Shown: positions 44,569 to 52,803, counted from the first letter of the stretch. The stretch is DNA of 64,000 bases from Acidobacteriota bacterium (GCA_016213735.1 JACQZU010000012.1:85596-149595); one strand, 5' to 3'. Translations and numbers: made by a program. Notes: a model not told the origin generated them from the sequence alone.

Positions 44569-45975
44569 CTACACGATCCTGAAGTGATCCTTCAGCACGC
44601 AGCGCCTGCGGCGGGTGAAGGTGAGGGCGTTGGTGAGCCCCTCCCCCGTCGGGCTGGCGATGGTGAAGGAGGTGGGGCCCGATCCCTCGAAGCCCAGGCC
44701 GTTGAAGTTGGGACCGTTCTTGATGAAGATCGAGCAGTCCATGGCCACGGCCATCTCGTGAAGGTGGTCGATGTTCTTGGAGTACATGCTGGCGGTGTGC
44801 CGGAAGCCGTGCTCGGCCTGGCGGGCCAGGGCGATGGCCTCGTGGACGTCCTTGGCCCGGGTGAAGCCGATGACGGGCATCAGCAGTTCGGCCTGCACGA
44901 AGGGGTGCTGGAAGGGCACGTCCGCGAAGACCAGGCGCGGCGCGCCGCTGGTGGGGATCCCCGCCGCGCGCAGGATCACGGCCGCATCCTTGCCCACGAA
45001 GGCCTTGTGGGGATGGAAGCCCTCCACCACCAGCTTCTCCACGGCCGCGATTTCCTTCCCCTTGAGCTCGTAGGCCCCCGCCAGCGCCAGGGCCTGCTTG
45101 AGGCGGTCCGCGATGGCCTCCACCGCGATGACCTCCTTCTCGCAGGTGCAGACCACGTTGTTGTCGAAGGAGGCGCCGGCCACGATCCCCCGCGCGGCCT
45201 GCTCCAGGTCCGCCGTCTCGTCCACCACCACGGGGGGGTTGCCCGGGCCGGCGGCGATCACCTTCTTGCCCGCCGCGAAGGCCGCCTGGACCACGGCGGG
45301 GCCCCCGGTCACCACCACCAGCCGCGTGCCCTTGGCCTCCATGAGCTCCTTCGCGCTCTCGATGGTGGGTTCCGCGGTGCAGCAGATCAGGTCCGGGGGC
45401 GCCCCCTCCGCCACCAGGAGGCGGTTGATGAGGTCCACCGTGAACGCCGTGGTGCGCTTGGCGGCGGGGTGGGCGTTGAAGACCACCGCGTTCCCGCCGC
45501 TGATCATGCCGATCCCGTTGTTGATGACCGTTTCGCTGGGGTTCGTGCAGGGCGTGATGGAGCCGATCACGCCGTAGGGCGCCAGCTCCTCGAGGCAGAG
45601 CCCGTGCTGCCCGGACACCGCCTTGGCCTCCAGGATTTCGGGTCCGGGGGTCTTGTCGATCACCAGGAGGTTCTTCAGGACCTTGTCCTCCACCCGGCCC
45701 ATGCCCGTCTCTTCCACCGCCAGCCGGGCCAGGTCTTCCGCCCGGGGCCGGAGGCCCTCCCGGAGCCGCTGGATGATGCGGATCCGCCGTTCCAGCCCGA
45801 TGGCCCGGAAGGCGTGGAAGGCCGCCTCAGCCGCCGCCAGGGCCCGGGGCACGTCCGGGAACACCCCCGCCTGGCCCGCGGGGGCGGGGATTCCTGCGCC
45901 GGCCCCGGGCGCCGCTTCCAGCTCCCGCAGCACCCGCTCCGCGATCCGGGCGACCATGGCGCGATCAATCTCCAC
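44569..45975 (-). CDS. CoA-acylating aldehyde dehydrogenase, microcompartment type
   Basis: A 468-residue PduP/EutE-class enzyme oxidising an aldehyde to acyl-CoA with NAD. The catalytic cysteine lies in [31 protein letters not shown] and [15 protein letters not shown] are family segments. The first residues, [20 protein letters not shown], form an amphipathic helix followed by an Ala/Gly/Pro linker, the usual encapsulation peptide. The start is GTG 45975 with AGGGGA before it; the longer frame lacks support. In this locus the substrate is most likely acetaldehyde from the aldolase. Confidence 0.92.
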   Translation of the reverse strand: MEIDRAMVARIAERVLRELEAAPGAGAGIPAPAGQAGVFPDVPRALAAAEAAFHAFRAIGLERRIRIIQRLREGLRPRAEDLARLAVEETGMGRVEDKVLKNLLVIDKTPGPEILEAKAVSGQHGLCLEELAPYGVIGSITPCTNPSETVINNGIGMISGGNAVVFNAHPAAKRTTAFTVDLINRLLVAEGAPPDLICCTAEPTIESAKELMEAKGTRLVVVTGGPAVVQAAFAAGKKVIAAGPGNPPVVVDETADLEQAARGIVAGASFDNNVVCTCEKEVIAVEAIADRLKQALALAGAYELKGKEIAAVEKLVVEGFHPHKAFVGKDAAVILRAAGIPTSGAPRLVFADVPFQHPFVQAELLMPVIGFTRAKDVHEAIALARQAEHGFRHTASMYSKNIDHLHEMAVAMDCSIFIKNGPNFNGLGFEGSGPTSFTIASPTGEGLTNALTFTRRRRCVLKDHFRIV

Positions 45976-46068
45976 CGTATCCCCTGGATGCCTTTCCCGC
46001 TGGGTTCGGCGACGGGCGCCCCCGAGGCCCAAGTCGAAAATCGAGAATCAACAAGCTGAAACGGGGGG

Positions 46069-46365
46069 TCACGCCCCGGCCTTGGAATAGACTTCGGTCC
46101 CGTCCGCCACCACCGTGTCCAGGATCCCGATGATGACGGCGTCCACGGGCTTGCCCTCGGTGGAGGGCGTCATGCGGGCGGAACTGCCCTGGGTGAGGAT
46201 GACCCACTCGCCCGGCCCCGCTCCCACCGCGTCGGAAGCCACCAGGGCGTTGCCCTTGGCCTGCCCCTGGGGGTCCACCGGCTGCACCAGGAGCAGCTTG
46301 TGCCCCGTGATGCCCTCGGCCTTGTGGCTCGCGACGACCTCGCCGACCACCTTGGCGATCAACAT
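46069..46365 (-). CDS. Microcompartment vertex protein (BMC-P)
   Basis: A 98-residue EutN/CcmL-family protein: [55 protein letters not shown]. Fifteen bases after the BMC-H gene, 93 bp before the aldehyde dehydrogenase start. The gap at 46030-46060 contains a short A-rich repeat (TCGAAAATCGAGAATCAA). Confidence 0.93.
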   Translation of the reverse strand: MLIAKVVGEVVASHKAEGITGHKLLLVQPVDPQGQAKGNALVASDAVGAGPGEWVILTQGSSARMTPSTEGKPVDAVIIGILDTVVADGTEVYSKAGA

Positions 46366-46380
46366 GGGGAGGCCGCCTCC

Positions 46381-46671
46381 CTAGGCGCTCTCGCCGCCCC
46401 GGCCCAGGGGAAGAGCGTGGTCCACGTTCTCGTGAGGGCGCGGAATGACGTGAACGCTGACGATCTCGCCCACCTTCTGGGCGGCCAGGGAGCCGGCCTC
46501 CACGGCGGCCTTCACGGCGGCCACGTCCCCCCGGATCACGGCGGTGACGTAGCCTCCGCCGATCTTTTCGTAGCCCACCAGCTCCACCCGCGCGGCCTTC
46601 ACCATCGCGTCGCTGGCCTCCACCATGGCCACGAACCCTGTGGTTTCGATCATTCCCAGCGCTTCACTCAT
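46381..46671 (-). CDS. Microcompartment hexameric shell protein (BMC-H)
   Basis: A 96-residue EutM/PduA-like protein, the main facet tile. [20 protein letters not shown], the pore-region [20 protein letters not shown] and [10 protein letters not shown] are typical. The pore loop KIGGG is close to the PduA/EutM pattern. It is the only BMC-H gene in the window. GGAGGAC lies before its ATG. Confidence 0.96.
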   Translation of the reverse strand: MSEALGMIETTGFVAMVEASDAMVKAARVELVGYEKIGGGYVTAVIRGDVAAVKAAVEAGSLAAQKVGEIVSVHVIPRPHENVDHALPLGRGGESA

Positions 46672-46787
46672 GCGGTCCTCCGGAACGGGCTTGGGGTCTG
46701 GAATGGCGAGGTCCCCAGGCTAGCACGGAGCGGCGCCGGGCACGGAAGGGCCGGGGGCGGGGCCCCCGGCCCGGGTCGGAAAGGCTC

Positions 46788-47297
46788 CTACTTGGTGTAA
46801 TAGCCGAAGAAAATGGCCCGCCGGACCTCGTGGTTCCCCGCCGCCATGACCGGGAAGGTGAAGGTGAAGCCCGGGGGAACGACCACCCCGGCGGTGAAGC
46901 TCACGTGGATGGACTCCTGGCCGGGCGTGGTCAGGGTGGGTCGGACCCGGGTGGGGAAGATCCACCCGTCCCCCGCCACGTTCTGGATGATCGGGCTGAA
47001 CAGGGGGGCGGAGGGGGAGGCTGCCTTGCAGAAGAGGGTGAATTCCGCGTCGGTGATGACGAAGGTCTCCTTCTTGGGCGTGGCCGGCAGGTAGACCTCC
47101 CCCGTGAAACTGGTGGCCACGTCGAAGCGCTTTTCGGTCCACTGCTTGGTGATGGTGCCGGCGCCGTCATCGAAGTAGTTCACCTGGATGCTGGCGAAGT
47201 CCTTGATGGGAACGCTGGGGAGGTGGCTGGCCTGGGCCTGGAGCAGCACGCCGGAGCCGAGGCCCAGGCAGAGGGTGAGAAGGGTGGAACGCAGCAT
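46788..47297 (-). CDS. Exported protein of unknown function with Fur-box-like operator
   Basis: A 169-residue protein with a signal peptide ending LLQAQ. The mature part is rich in beta-prone and aromatic residues (VNYFDDGAGTITKQWTEKRF, SFTAGVVVPPGFTFTF) and has one cysteine. I do not recognise the family. ATG 47297 is preceded by AAGGAG, which abuts a 17-bp palindrome of Fur-box form. It separates the BMC-H gene from the rest of the microcompartment locus, together with a thioredoxin-like gene. Confidence 0.7.
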   Translation of the reverse strand: MLRSTLLTLCLGLGSGVLLQAQASHLPSVPIKDFASIQVNYFDDGAGTITKQWTEKRFDVATSFTGEVYLPATPKKETFVITDAEFTLFCKAASPSAPLFSPIIQNVAGDGWIFPTRVRPTLTTPGQESIHVSFTAGVVVPPGFTFTFPVMAAGNHEVRRAIFFGYYTK

Positions 47298-47306
47298 GGT
47301 CTCTCC

Positions 47307-47323
47307 TTGAGAATTATTCTCAA
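47307..47323 (-). promoter_or_regulatory. Fur-box-like palindrome
   Basis: TTGAGAATTATTCTCAA is a perfect 8-1-8 inverted repeat matching the classic TGAGAATNATTCTCA Fur/PerR-type core. It ends ten bases before the start codon of the exported protein and touches its Shine-Dalgarno sequence, so binding could block transcription or translation initiation. Upstream at 47360-47384 is a weak seven-bp hairpin. Confidence 0.6.
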
Positions 47324-47460
47324 AGTTTGAAGACCAGGTAAGAAATGCGCAACTGAAAAAGGACGATTTTTTTCCAGTCGTCCTCAACGAGAGCCTGGTT
47401 CTGCTGGCCCATGGAGGATCCATGGGGGGGCCCAAGGGCGGCCGGGCCAGCCGGGGGGCC

Positions 47461-48012
47461 CTACTTCGGGGGGTCCCCCGCTCCAGGCGGACCTTCCTGC
47501 AACAAGGCGTTGATCTCCTGGACCAGCATCCCCTCGCCGTAGCCGGACCAGCGCACGGCCAGGCGGCCCTCCCGGTCCAGGACGAGGGTGGTGGGGTAGC
47601 TTCGGACCTCGGAGCCGAGGTTGGTGCTGACGCCGTTCCGCCCCGTCTGGGGACGGAAGTACCGGAACCCTTCCAGGGCTTTCCTGTTCTTGGCCATGAA
47701 CTGATAGACCCCCTGGGGCCAGAGTTCGTCGTCGAGGTTGCAGGGAATCACCACCAGGCTGCCCTTCTCCTGCCCCTGCTTCTGGAGGAAGTGCAGTTCC
47801 GGAAGGGATTTCCGGCAGGGGGGGCACCAGATGGTCCAGAAGTCCACCACCACCACCTTGCCCTTGAAGTCGGCGACCAGGCACTTCTTCCGGTCGTTGT
47901 CCACGAAGCCCATCATTCCCATGTCGGGGCGCTTTCCGCGCGGGAAGCGCTCGACCTCCCCTCCGACGGCCAGGGAGCAGCTGAGAATCGCGGGGAGAAA
48001 AAGGGTTCGCAT
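47461..48012 (-). CDS. TlpA-like exported thioredoxin-fold protein
   Basis: A 183-residue protein with a short signal peptide (MRTLFLPAILSCSLAVGG). The thioredoxin active site is VVVDFWTIWCPPCRKSLPEL, followed by VRSYPTTLVLDREGRLAVRW with the cis-proline. It is the periplasmic TlpA/ResA class, reducing disulfides or serving cytochrome maturation. GAAGGA precedes ATG 48012; the frame upstream to 48282 lies inside the BMC-T gene. It is not an expected microcompartment component. Confidence 0.85.
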   Translation of the reverse strand: MRTLFLPAILSCSLAVGGEVERFPRGKRPDMGMMGFVDNDRKKCLVADFKGKVVVVDFWTIWCPPCRKSLPELHFLQKQGQEKGSLVVIPCNLDDELWPQGVYQFMAKNRKALEGFRYFRPQTGRNGVSTNLGSEVRSYPTTLVLDREGRLAVRWSGYGEGMLVQEINALLQEGPPGAGDPPK

Positions 48013-48083
48013 CGGGGATCCTTCGCGTGGGGTGGACGGCGGGAGCCGGGCCGGGCCCGCGGGGGCCCTCCCGGGGAGGGCCC

Positions 48084-48716
48084 CTACCGGTCCTTGTAGG
48101 GCCTGCCCTGGATCGCCTGGATGGCGCCCATGGCGGCCTCCATGGCGCTGTCGATCTCGCTCTCGGGCCCCGACATCATCAGGCGCCCCACCGCCCCGAA
48201 GGAGCGCAGGTCGATCAGGGAGACCCGGGCCGCCTTCTCGGCCTCGTTGGCCGCCAGGACCGCGTAGGCCGCCGGGTCGCACTCGAAGAGGAAGAGGCTC
48301 TCCCCGGGGAGGATCATGTGCCCGTAGCGGTTGCGGTTGATGATCTGGGCGTGCATCGGCTCCACAGACCGGATCACCTCCGCGGTGGCCACGTAGGGCG
48401 TCAGGCGGTCCTGTTCCGTGAGGCCGAAGTGCCCGATGGCCGCCTCGCCGGCGCTCCGCACGTCCCCCTTGTCGTAGGCGTGCACCTCCAGCATCCCGAA
48501 GGTGCGCTCCACCACCTGGGCCGCGGGCTGCACCTGGGCGGCCTTGAGGGCGATGTCGGTCATCTTGTTGATGGCGATGCCCGGGGCCACCTCGATGTAG
48601 AGCGCCGCCTGCTCCTTCACCGGCGGGAAGCCCCGGGCCCCGAGCCCGGTGAACGCCGCCAGCTGGGGCTGGAGCGAATCAATGAAGACGTAGGCGCGGA
48701 GCGTGATGTCGGGCAT
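48084..48716 (-). CDS. Microcompartment shell protein with two BMC domains (BMC-T)
   Basis: A 210-residue tandem BMC-domain protein. The first half begins ITLRAYVFIDSLQPQLAAFT and continues with ALYIEVAPGIAINKMTDIAL; the second half has SLFLFECDPAAYAVLAANEA and SLIDLRSFGAVGRLMMSG. This form resembles the stacked-trimer BMC-T proteins of the Haliangium-type shell. It is separate in sequence from the other BMC-T at 43873. Upstream is the GxxExxY element. Confidence 0.88.
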   Translation of the reverse strand: MPDITLRAYVFIDSLQPQLAAFTGLGARGFPPVKEQAALYIEVAPGIAINKMTDIALKAAQVQPAAQVVERTFGMLEVHAYDKGDVRSAGEAAIGHFGLTEQDRLTPYVATAEVIRSVEPMHAQIINRNRYGHMILPGESLFLFECDPAAYAVLAANEAEKAARVSLIDLRSFGAVGRLMMSGPESEIDSAMEAAMGAIQAIQGRPYKDR

Positions 48717-48741
48717 GGAACACCAGGAGGAAAGGAAATAC

Positions 48742-49197
48742 TTTCACCACGAAAAGCACGAAAAGGCACGAAAAAGGATCCAGTGGGACCCGGTCAGAGG
48801 ATGATCCGTTCGATCTGGGCCCGGGGGTGGGACCCGAAATTAACCAGGAGGCCGAGTCTCAGGCCGGTGGCCTTGAGGTAGTGCAGAACCTGGGCCCGAT
48901 GCTCAGGGGACAATGCTTTCGCGGCCTTGAGTTCGAGGAGGATTGTACCGAAGCAGACCAGGTCCGGGCGATAGGTCTGACTCAAGTGGAGCCCCTTGAA
49001 GGTCAGGGCGAGGAGGGGTTGGCGCTCGAAGGGGACGCCACGCACCGCCAACTCGCGTTCCAGACACTCCTGATAGACCGCTTCCAGAAAACCGGAACCC
49101 ATCTCCTTGTACACCTCGAACACGGCCCCCTGGATCGCGAAGCACTCTTCCTTGAACATCAGTTTTTCGTGCATGTTCGTGGGTTTCGTGGTTGAAG
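48742..49197. mobile_element. Small unit carrying a GxxExxY gene between inverted repeats
   Basis: The left flank 48742-48775 (TTCACCACGAAAAGCACG and onward) and the right flank 49164-49197 are imperfect inverted repeats of about 33 bp built of CACGAA-type words. They enclose only the GxxExxY gene and break the microcompartment gene order. Similar repeats are commonly seen around this gene family. No transposase is present, so mobility is inferred. Confidence 0.55.
48794..49174 (-). CDS. GxxExxY family protein (PD-(D/E)XK nuclease-like)
   Basis: A 126-residue protein with the family motif GSGFLEAVYQE and the nuclease-like core RPDLVCFGTILLELKAAKAL, in which D, E and K fit a PD-(D/E)XK site. 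HRAQVLHYLKATGLRLGLLVNFG is also conserved. Biological role is unknown. It starts at ATG 49174 inside the right inverted repeat. Probably inserted into the microcompartment operon rather than part of it. Confidence 0.88.
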   Translation of the reverse strand: MHEKLMFKEECFAIQGAVFEVYKEMGSGFLEAVYQECLERELAVRGVPFERQPLLALTFKGLHLSQTYRPDLVCFGTILLELKAAKALSPEHRAQVLHYLKATGLRLGLLVNFGSHPRAQIERIIL

Positions 49198-49216
49198 GAT
49201 TTATTCGATTTTCCTT

Positions 49217-49984
49217 TCAGTAACCTTTGCCACCGGCCGTCCCCGTCACGATGGCGATGCCGGAGCTGGTGCCGATGCGGGTGGCCCCGGCGGCGATCAT
49301 CTTCAGGGCGTCCTCCCGGGAGCGCACCCCGCCGGACGCCTTCACGCCCATGCGGGGGCCCACCGTCCTCCGCATGAGGGCGATGTCCTCCACCGTGGCG
49401 GCGCTGCCCTTGGCGAAGCCCGTGGCGGTCTTCACGAAGGTGGCGCCGGCCTTCTTGGCCAGCTGGCAGGCCAGGACCTTCTGCTCGTCCGTGAGGAGGC
49501 CCGTCTCCAGGATCACCTTGGTGACCTTGCCCCGGGCCGCCTGCACCACCGCCCGGATGTCCTTCTCCACGGCCGCCGAGTCCCCGGATTTGAGGGCGCC
49601 GATGTTCACCACCATGTCGATCTCCTCGGCCCCGTTGGCGATGGCCTCCCGGGTCTCGTAGGCCTTGGAGCGGCTGTCCATGGCCCCCAGGGGGAAGCCC
49701 ACCACGCAGCAGACCCGCACCCCCGAGCCCCTCAGCAGGTCGCGGCAGCGGGAGACCCAGGAGGTGTTCACGCAGACCGACCAGAACTTGTGCTCCCGGG
49801 CCTCCCGGCAGAGCGTGGCCACCTCCTCCTCGGTGGCGTCGGGGCGGAGCAGGGTGTGGTCGATGAGGGCGGCCAGGTCCCGCCCGGCAGGGGCGGTCGC
49901 CTCCCCCCGGGGCCCGGGGGCCTTGGCCCCCAGCTCCTTCAGGACCTCCTTCGTGACCAGCTCCACCAGCTTCTTCTCGTCCAC
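49217..49984 (-). CDS. deoC: Deoxyribose-phosphate aldolase, microcompartment cargo
   Basis: A 255-residue class I aldolase splitting 2-deoxy-D-ribose 5-phosphate into glyceraldehyde 3-phosphate and acetaldehyde. [31 protein letters not shown], and the Schiff-base lysine in [11 protein letters not shown] are seen, with KASGGVRS after it. Before the catalytic domain is [19 protein letters not shown] plus a Gly/Pro/Ala linker, an encapsulation peptide by form. It marks this locus as the sugar-phosphate-utilising (SPU) kind of microcompartment. It is followed by the GxxExxY unit. Confidence 0.95.
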   Translation of the reverse strand: MDEKKLVELVTKEVLKELGAKAPGPRGEATAPAGRDLAALIDHTLLRPDATEEEVATLCREAREHKFWSVCVNTSWVSRCRDLLRGSGVRVCCVVGFPLGAMDSRSKAYETREAIANGAEEIDMVVNIGALKSGDSAAVEKDIRAVVQAARGKVTKVILETGLLTDEQKVLACQLAKKAGATFVKTATGFAKGSAATVEDIALMRRTVGPRMGVKASGGVRSREDALKMIAAGATRIGTSSGIAIVTGTAGGKGY

Positions 49985-50005
49985 AGGGGCTCCGAATACC
50001 TTTCA

Positions 50006-50117
50006 CCGCCAAGACGCCAAGGGCGCCAAGGCCGCCAAGAATAGCAGCACCTCATCCTTCGCCCTGGGGGCGGATCGAGCACCCCTCTCCCTCCCGGGCG
50101 TCCTGGCGTCTTGGCGG
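50006..50117. repeat. Short palindromic element between deoC and rpiB-like gene
   Basis: The left arm CCGCCAAGACGCCA (50006-50019) is the exact reverse complement of 50104-50117. The left arm continues with related GCCAAG repeats to about 50040. Nothing coding lies inside. It resembles the flanks of GxxExxY units and may be an empty relic of one. Confidence 0.6.
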
Positions 50118-50129
50118 CGATGCATGTCC

Positions 50130-50636
50130 CTATCCGTCCATCTCAATCTTGTCCACCCGGCGCTGGTGGCGCCCCCCTTCGAAGGGGGTCTCCAGCCAGG
50201 TCCGGACCATCTGTTCCACCACCTCCGGGGGGTTGGCGGAGGCCCCCAGGGTGAGCACGTTGGCGTCGTTGTGCTGCCGGGAGTTGAGGACGGTCTTCAG
50301 GTCGTGGCAGAGGGCGGCGCGGACGCCCTTCACCTTGTTGCACACCATGGAGGAGCCGATGCCCGCCCCGTCGATCATGATGCCCGCCTGGCAGGACCCG
50401 TCCTGCACGGCCAGGGCCACGGCCCGGGCGAAATCGGGGTAGTCGCAGGCCTCGGGGCTGTGGGTGCCCACGTCGTGGAGGTCGTACCCCTGGGCGGCGA
50501 GGAAGGCGGCCAGCCTCGCCTTGAGGGCGAAGCCGCCGTGGTCCGACCCCAGGGCGACGCGCCGGGATCCCGGCCGGCGGGCGAGCACCTCGCGCACCAC
50601 CTCCGCCACCAGGGCCTGGATGTCTGAGGACTCCAA
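50130..50636 (-). CDS. RpiB-like sugar-phosphate isomerase, microcompartment cargo
   Basis: A 168-residue protein. Residues 1-22 (MESSDIQALVAEVVREVLAR) form an amphipathic helix resembling an encapsulation peptide. The rest is RpiB/LacAB-like: VALGSDHGGFALK, YPDFARAVALAVQDG, then IDGAGIGSSMVCNKVKGVRA and LNSRQHNDANVLTLGA. E. coli RpiB has ICGTGIGMS with catalytic Cys66; here that position is Asp, so chemistry or substrate may differ from ribose 5-phosphate isomerisation. First gene of the locus in transcription order. Confidence 0.88.
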   Translation of the reverse strand: MESSDIQALVAEVVREVLARRPGSRRVALGSDHGGFALKARLAAFLAAQGYDLHDVGTHSPEACDYPDFARAVALAVQDGSCQAGIMIDGAGIGSSMVCNKVKGVRAALCHDLKTVLNSRQHNDANVLTLGASANPPEVVEQMVRTWLETPFEGGRHQRRVDKIEMDG

Positions 50637-50843
50637 AGGTCGCTCCCGAAACGGATCCCATTATCCTTCAAAGCGCCGGGGTTCCGCGGGCCTTTGCGGA
50701 ACCTTGGGGCGAGGGGGCCCGAACCCCTCCCCCGTGGGCGGTGCCCCAGGCGCGATCCCGGGGGCGGGGGTGGGCCTCCGCGCCCCCTTTCTTTCCGGGC
50801 CAAGGGCCGGTCCGCCCGGGGCTGGCCGTAGAATGGGAGCATC
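50637..50843. other. Divergent intergenic region
   Basis: A GC-rich gap between the first microcompartment gene (minus) and the lipoprotein gene (plus). It should hold the promoter of the microcompartment transcript, but I see no convincing -35/-10 pair or operator. Confidence 0.4.
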
Positions 50844-52046
50844 ATGAGATCTTCCAGGAAACCGGGTGGCGGTCAGGAGGTGGGCCCTGCAGGGTGCCGC
50901 CCCTCGGGGGGCGCTCCGGGGGATGGCTCCTGCGGCTCCCCGTCTTTCAGCGCGGAGCGGCGCCGGCTGGTGGCGGCCCTGGCCCTGTCGCCCTTCCTGG
51001 GCGCCCTGGGAGGGTGCGGTTCCTCCGGAGGGGGGACCACCCCTCCCCCACCGCCGCCGGCGCCCACGCGCACCTGGCGCATGGGATTCTTCACCCTGCC
51101 CCCCCGTCCCACGGTGGACACCGTCCTGCACATGGTGGATGAGTGGAAGGGCAGGGCGGACCTGGTGGCCATCCACGACGAGCTGCCCTGGAAGGACCTG
51201 CTTTCCGGGATGAGCGCCGACGCGATCCTGGATCGGGACAAGGTCCAGCTCGTGAACCTGCTCAAGGGCAAGGGGCTGAAGTTGTACTTCATGGCCGACC
51301 TCACCGACGGCCTTTCCCGGGGGGAGGACGCGCCCCAGCTCCGCGACCTCGGCCGAAGCATCGCGGAACCGGCGGTCCAGCGCGTCTACCGCGACTACGT
51401 GCTGGCGGTCTCCCGGAAGCTGGCGCCGGATCAATTGGGCCTCGCGGCCGAGACCAACCTGACCCGGGCGATCGGGCCGCCCGCCCTGTACGCCGCGGAA
51501 GTGCAGGCGGCCAACGCCGCGGCGGCGGACCTCCGGGCGGCCGGGCCGACCCCGACCCTCCTGATCAGCGTCCAGGTCGAGACGGCCTGGGGAAAGCTAC
51601 CCGCCCGCCCCGCCTTCGCGGGGATCGCCGAGGACCTGCGGGACTTCCCCTTCGCCCAGATGCTGGGACTCTCGTCCTATCCCTACTTCGCGTTCTCCCA
51701 GCCCGAGGACCTTCCTGCGGACTATTACAGCCGGGTGCTGCAGGGCAGCCCCCTTCCGGCCATGGTCACCGAAGGGGGCTGGCCCACCGCCACCCAGGGC
51801 ACCATCCAGTCCTCCCCCGAAAAGCAGACGAGGTACCTGGAGGTCCAGGCGAGGCTCCTGGACAGCATCCACGCCCGCGGAGTGGTCCAACTGATCTACG
51901 CGGACCTCGACCTGTCCGCCTGGCCCCAGCCGATCCCCCCCTCCCTGCCCCTCTTCGCCTCCCTGGGAATCGTGGATCCCCAATTCCAGCCCAAGGCGGG
52001 CCTGCGGACATGGGAATCGCTGTTCGCCCGGGCGTGGAGCGGATGA
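50844..52046 (+). CDS. Lipoprotein with TIM-barrel glycosidase-like features
   Basis: About 400 residues. A basic stretch ERRRLVAALALSPFLGALGGC leads to a lipobox LGGC, followed by a Gly/Pro linker; ATG 50844 gives an unusually long leader, and a later start near the RRR is possible. The mature part has segments of (beta/alpha)8 type: RMGFFTLPPRPTVDTVLHMV, DLVAIHDELPWKD, LKLYFMADLTDG, GLAAETNLT, LGLSSYPYFAF, PAMVTEGGWPTAT and QLIYADLDLS. Acidic residues at strand ends (AETN, VTEGGW) sit where glycoside hydrolases carry their catalytic acids. The specific family and substrate are not recognised. Confidence 0.6.
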   Translation: MRSSRKPGGGQEVGPAGCRPSGGAPGDGSCGSPSFSAERRRLVAALALSPFLGALGGCGSSGGGTTPPPPPPAPTRTWRMGFFTLPPRPTVDTVLHMVDEWKGRADLVAIHDELPWKDLLSGMSADAILDRDKVQLVNLLKGKGLKLYFMADLTDGLSRGEDAPQLRDLGRSIAEPAVQRVYRDYVLAVSRKLAPDQLGLAAETNLTRAIGPPALYAAEVQAANAAAADLRAAGPTPTLLISVQVETAWGKLPARPAFAGIAEDLRDFPFAQMLGLSSYPYFAFSQPEDLPADYYSRVLQGSPLPAMVTEGGWPTATQGTIQSSPEKQTRYLEVQARLLDSIHARGVVQLIYADLDLSAWPQPIPPSLPLFASLGIVDPQFQPKAGLRTWESLFARAWSG

Positions 52047-52278
52047 AGGGCAGGGAGGGACCGGGAACGGACCCCCAAGCGGGCGCGGCGGATCTGCGCC
52101 CCGCTCCCCATGGGGCGGGAATGCATCGGCCAGGGCCGGGATGACCTCGAGGAACGCGGCCGGGACCGCGTCCTTTCCAGCCTCGCCCCAGGCGCTGCCA
52201 GGCCCGGAATGCGAGGGATCCCCTTGGGTCCACCTGTTCTATAGGCTCAATGATTCCATGTATTTATCAATGTACTTC
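52047..52278. other. Transition from chromosome to cassette array
   Basis: No gene seen. Composition falls sharply after about 52240 (TATAGGCTCAATGATTCC), which is probably the outer end of the cassette array. No attC site is recognisable here, so the last cassette lacks one. Confidence 0.5.
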
Positions 52279-52602
52279 TCAGGCGGAGCTGCTGGACGCT
52301 GATTCCCCGAATAATCGTGAAAGTTGTTGCTGTTCCTCGGGAGAGTAGCGCACGACGCCCACGGGAATTTGCCTGTCTACGGATTCATGAAGGAAGGCTG
52401 CTTGCTCTGGCAAGAAACCACCGCACAGTTCGATCAATTGGATGCCCTGCCGAACCAACGCTTGCGCAACCTGAACGGCCTGCTCCAAAGACGACACGCA
52501 GACAACCGTAGTCGAGAAAGCCGGTGAAGGGATGAAGGCCCGATGAAGGACTGGATCATAGCCTGGCCCGATGACGATCATGGCGAATTGGGTGAGCGTC
52601 AT
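52279..52602 (-). CDS. Terminal cassette: small conserved hypothetical protein
   Basis: A 107-residue protein, MTLTQFAMIVIGPGYDPVLH, with AVQVAQALVRQGIQLIELCGGF in the middle. It resembles DUF6506-type small proteins in which a GIQLIELCGGF segment is central, but that is a weak recognition. Start ATG 52602 lies six bases from the degenerate attC. The frame upstream to 52677 is inside that attC. No attC follows it, so it is the oldest or a truncated cassette. Confidence 0.6.
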   Translation of the reverse strand: MTLTQFAMIVIGPGYDPVLHRAFIPSPAFSTTVVCVSSLEQAVQVAQALVRQGIQLIELCGGFLPEQAAFLHESVDRQIPVGVVRYSPEEQQQLSRLFGESASSSSA

Positions 52603-52608
52603 GGTGTC

Positions 52609-52733
52609 GCCTTGCGATGGAAGCCCACCACTCCGCCGTGCGCCGGAGGGTGGTTGGGGACGAGAAATCGGGAGCAAGGATGCGAGATTGGAAGACCGTA
52701 GCGCCTGGGCCCGAATTGTGCGCGCAGTGAGGC
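52609..52733 (-). repeat. Degenerate attC site, array outer end
   Basis: GCCTTGC at the left and GTGAGGC at the right replace the core GCCTAAC and GTTAGGC; the GATGGAAGCC, GGGACGAGAAATC and GTAGCGCCTGGGCCCG parts match intact sites. Probably no longer active. Confidence 0.65.
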
Positions 52734-52803
52734 TGCGCCTGCGCTTTGAAGGGTCAGAGGTTCAGAAACCATTTGGCTTTGCCATGTGGGGCGCTTGATC
52801 AAT

